A DNA stretch of 7,212 bases from Actinomycetota bacterium (GTDB lineage Bacteria; Actinomycetota; Actinomycetes; S36-B12; UBA10799), in contig DMNR01000431.1 in the NCBI GenBank assembly GCA_003452655.1, forward strand, positions 126 through 7,337, read 5' to 3'. Positions 5,325-7,212 of this stretch are shown here, piece by piece. The position numbers and the translations under genes were made by a program. The notes beneath the pieces were generated by a model. That model worked only from the letters and a program-made list of their open reading frames with translations, did not search any database and had not been told where the DNA came from. Every line of letters starts with the position of its first letter. Within the stretch, counting starts at the first letter, position 1.

Positions 5325-7212
5325 GTACCGCAACGACCTCGAGCGGAGCGAGCAACCCGCGCCGCCCACAAGGAATGTTCGGCGGTGGCGGACCCGGTGC
5401 CGTGGGCATGGGCCTTCCGCCGGAGAAACCACGCAACTTCAAAGCGACCCTGCGTCGACTCGGTCGCCGTCTTCACCCCGAGCGCTGGATCATTACCGTC
5501 GTCTTGATCTTGGGCATTACGAGCGTCTTCTTTGCGGTGATCGGACCGAAGCTCCTTGGAAACGCCACGAACATCATCTTTGAAGGCATCGTTGGGAAGC
5601 AACTACCCGCAGACATGACGCAGGCCCAAGCAGAGGCCTACCTGCGGGCTAACGGTCAAAGCCAACAGGCAGACTTGCTGTCGGGGATGACCGTGACGCC
5701 GGGAGCCGGGGTCGACTTCACGGCGCTCGGCCAGGTGATCGCGCTCGTCGCAGTCGTTTACCTGCTCAGTTCGATCTTCTCGTGGGCGCAGAACTACCTG
5801 ATGGCAGGAGTTACTCAGCGGGTCATGTTTCGACTGCGCGAGGAGGTCGACGTCAAGCTCGGCCGACTGCCGCTGAAGTACTTCGATACGCATGCTCGCG
5901 GAGACGTCCTCAGTCGAGTGACTAACGACATCGACAACATTTCAACGACGCTTCAGCAAACGCTGACGCAGATGATCACCTCGGTTCTCACCGTCATCGG
6001 GGTGCTCACGATGATGTTGTTGATCAGTCCGTTGCTCGCAATCATTTCGCTGCTGACCGTGCCGCTGTCATTTGCCGTCACCATGTTCATCGCGAAGCGT
6101 TCGCAACGTGAGTTCGTAGGGCAATGGAAGTGGACAGGCAAGCTGAATGGTCACGTAGAGGAGATGTACAGCGGTCACGAACTGGTCAAAGTGTTCGGCC
6201 ATCAGGAGCAGGCAATGGCCGACTTCGCAGAGGCCAACGACAAGATGTACGAGACCTCATTCAAGGCCCAGTTCATCTCCGGGATCATTCAGCCCGCGAT
6301 GGCATTCATCGCGAATATCAACTATGTGTTGATCGCGGTAATCGGCGGGCTGTGGGTCGCGAACGGCACAATGTCATTGGGAGACGTCCAGGCGTTCATC
6401 CAGTACTCACGGCAGTTCACGATGCCAATCACCCAGATCGCCTCCATCACCAATCTCCTGCAGTCGGGCCTCGCCTCGGCTGAACGCGTCTTCGAGTTAC
6501 TCGATGAGCCAGAACAGGTCCCAGAGACTGCGACGCCACAGACCCTTGATTTGCGCCGCGGGCACATCACGTTCGAGGACGTGTCCTTCAGATACGAAGC
6601 CGACAAGCCGCTCATCGACGACCTGACCTTGGATGTTCGCCCGGGCGAATCGATAGCAATCGTCGGCCCCACCGGCGCAGGAAAGACGACGCTCGTGAAC
6701 TTGCTGATGAGGTTCTACGAAATCGATGGCGGGCGGATCACTTTCGACGGCATCGATATTCGGGACCTCACGCGGGACAACCTGCGGCGGTCCTTCGGAA
6801 TGGTTCTGCAGGACACATGGCTGTTCAAAGGCACGATTCGAGAGAACATCGCCTACGGAGCAATTGATCCGACCGAGGCGCAGATCATCCAAGCCGCAAC
6901 CGCCGCACACGTCGACCGTCTGGTGCGCACCCTGCCCGACGGCTACGACACGGTTCTCGGGACGGACGCAGCCAACATATCGACCGGGGAACAGCAACTG
7001 CTCACTATTGCGCGAGCGTTCCTCGCTGATCCCGCGGTGCTGATTCTGGACGAGGCCACCTCCTCTGTGGACACCCGCACGGAAAAGCTCATCGGCCAGG
7101 GGCTGGACGCCCTGATGGCCGGGCGCACGGTGTTCGTCATCGCCCACCGGCTGTCCACCGTCCGCAACGCCGACCGCATCTTCGTGCTGGACAACGGCCA
7201 ACTGCGCGAGGC
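5321..7212 (+). CDS. ABC exporter half-transporter, catalytic partner subunit (3' end cut by window)
   Basis: The frame opens with GTG at 5321 inside the previous gene's TGA (GTGA, four-base overlap), so translation is coupled. It stays open to the right edge: 630 residues, with perhaps 20-30 missing. A Gly/Pro-rich cytoplasmic N-terminus (1-40, with GMFGGGGPG and MGLPPEKP) leads to helix 1 (about 56-77). An unusually long external segment (about 84-132) precedes helix 2; the remaining helices lie near 217-256, 319-343 and 357-380. Nucleotide-binding domain: A-loop Y425, Walker A GPTGAGKT (449-456), Q497, Walker B with catalytic E578 (ILDEAT), D-loop SSVD and switch H609 (IAHRLST). Its signature is degenerate, ISTGE (553-557) in place of LSGGQ. 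This complements the first subunit: its ATPase residues face that subunit's intact LSGGQ, and its weak signature faces the D504/Q535 site. Together they form one heterodimeric exporter. Confidence 0.93.
   Translation, partial: MSTATTSSGASNPRRPQGMFGGGGPGAVGMGLPPEKPRNFKATLRRLGRRLHPERWIITVVLILGITSVFFAVIGPKLLGNATNIIFEGIVGKQLPADMTQAQAEAYLRANGQSQQADLLSGMTVTPGAGVDFTALGQVIALVAVVYLLSSIFSWAQNYLMAGVTQRVMFRLREEVDVKLGRLPLKYFDTHARGDVLSRVTNDIDNISTTLQQTLTQMITSVLTVIGVLTMMLLISPLLAIISLLTVPLSFAVTMFIAKRSQREFVGQWKWTGKLNGHVEEMYSGHELVKVFGHQEQAMADFAEANDKMYETSFKAQFISGIIQPAMAFIANINYVLIAVIGGLWVANGTMSLGDVQAFIQYSRQFTMPITQIASITNLLQSGLASAERVFELLDEPEQVPETATPQTLDLRRGHITFEDVSFRYEADKPLIDDLTLDVRPGESIAIVGPTGAGKTTLVNLLMRFYEIDGGRITFDGIDIRDLTRDNLRRSFGMVLQDTWLFKGTIRENIAYGAIDPTEAQIIQAATAAHVDRLVRTLPDGYDTVLGTDAANISTGEQQLLTIARAFLADPAVLILDEATSSVDTRTEKLIGQGLDALMAGRTVFVIAHRLSTVRNADRIFVLDNGQLRE

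Noticed and set aside
6497..7201. Minus-strand 234-residue frame antisense to the second ABC gene
   Set aside because: It is antisense to the Walker A, signature and Walker B coding region. The composition is shadow-like and no domain is recognisable.
1..7212. CRISPR array, toxin-antitoxin pair, phage or transposon genes, riboswitch
   Set aside because: No regularly spaced repeats, no terminal inverted repeats with a transposase, and no recognisable defence or mobile gene or known riboswitch core was found on either strand.

Overview
The window looks like chromosomal DNA from a moderately GC-rich actinobacterium. The evidence is GTG starts on both ABC genes, GC-biased third codon positions, a second ABC subunit with the Gly-rich N-terminus and MGLPPEKP-type lead-in I associate with actinobacterial exporters, and a flavin reductase/ferredoxin module of KshB type. 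I see no transposase, integrase, tRNA, rRNA or CRISPR array, and nothing here looks recently acquired.

Layout, left to right. Bases 1-314 hold a long GC-rich hairpin (9-54), a possible minus-strand micro-gene of 37 codons (96-209), and an array of alternating TTAC..CGC half-sites (259-300). Bases 315-1958 (minus) encode one 547-residue membrane electron-transfer protein. It joins a bis-heme ferric reductase/NADPH-oxidase-type membrane domain, an FAD/NAD(P)H reductase domain and a C-terminal plant-type [2Fe-2S] ferredoxin. A divergent intergenic region (1959-2209) with direct and inverted repeats separates it from a plus-strand multi-spanning protein of DUF2157-like type (2210-3259). That gene ends on the same CTAG tetranucleotide as a convergent small DUF1232/YkvA-like membrane protein (3256-3489, minus). 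An 80-base divergent control region follows. Then come two translationally coupled ABC exporter half-transporters: 3570-5324 is complete, and 5321 to the right edge is cut off near its C-terminus.

How the genes work together. The two ABC proteins form an asymmetric heterodimer. The first carries Asp for the catalytic Glu and Gln for the switch His. The second carries a degenerate signature motif but an intact Walker B Glu and switch His. This gives one degenerate and one competent ATP site, as in TM287/288- or BmrCD-type exporters. The oxidoreductase should take electrons from NAD(P)H through FAD to the [2Fe-2S] cluster and/or to two b hemes across the membrane. Its physiological acceptor cannot be read from the sequence. 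Functions of the DUF2157-like, DUF1232-like and 37-codon products are unknown. The least conventional items are the three-module oxidoreductase with exact NOX heme spacing, the half-site array beyond its 3' end with a related palindrome at its 5' end, and the micro-gene.
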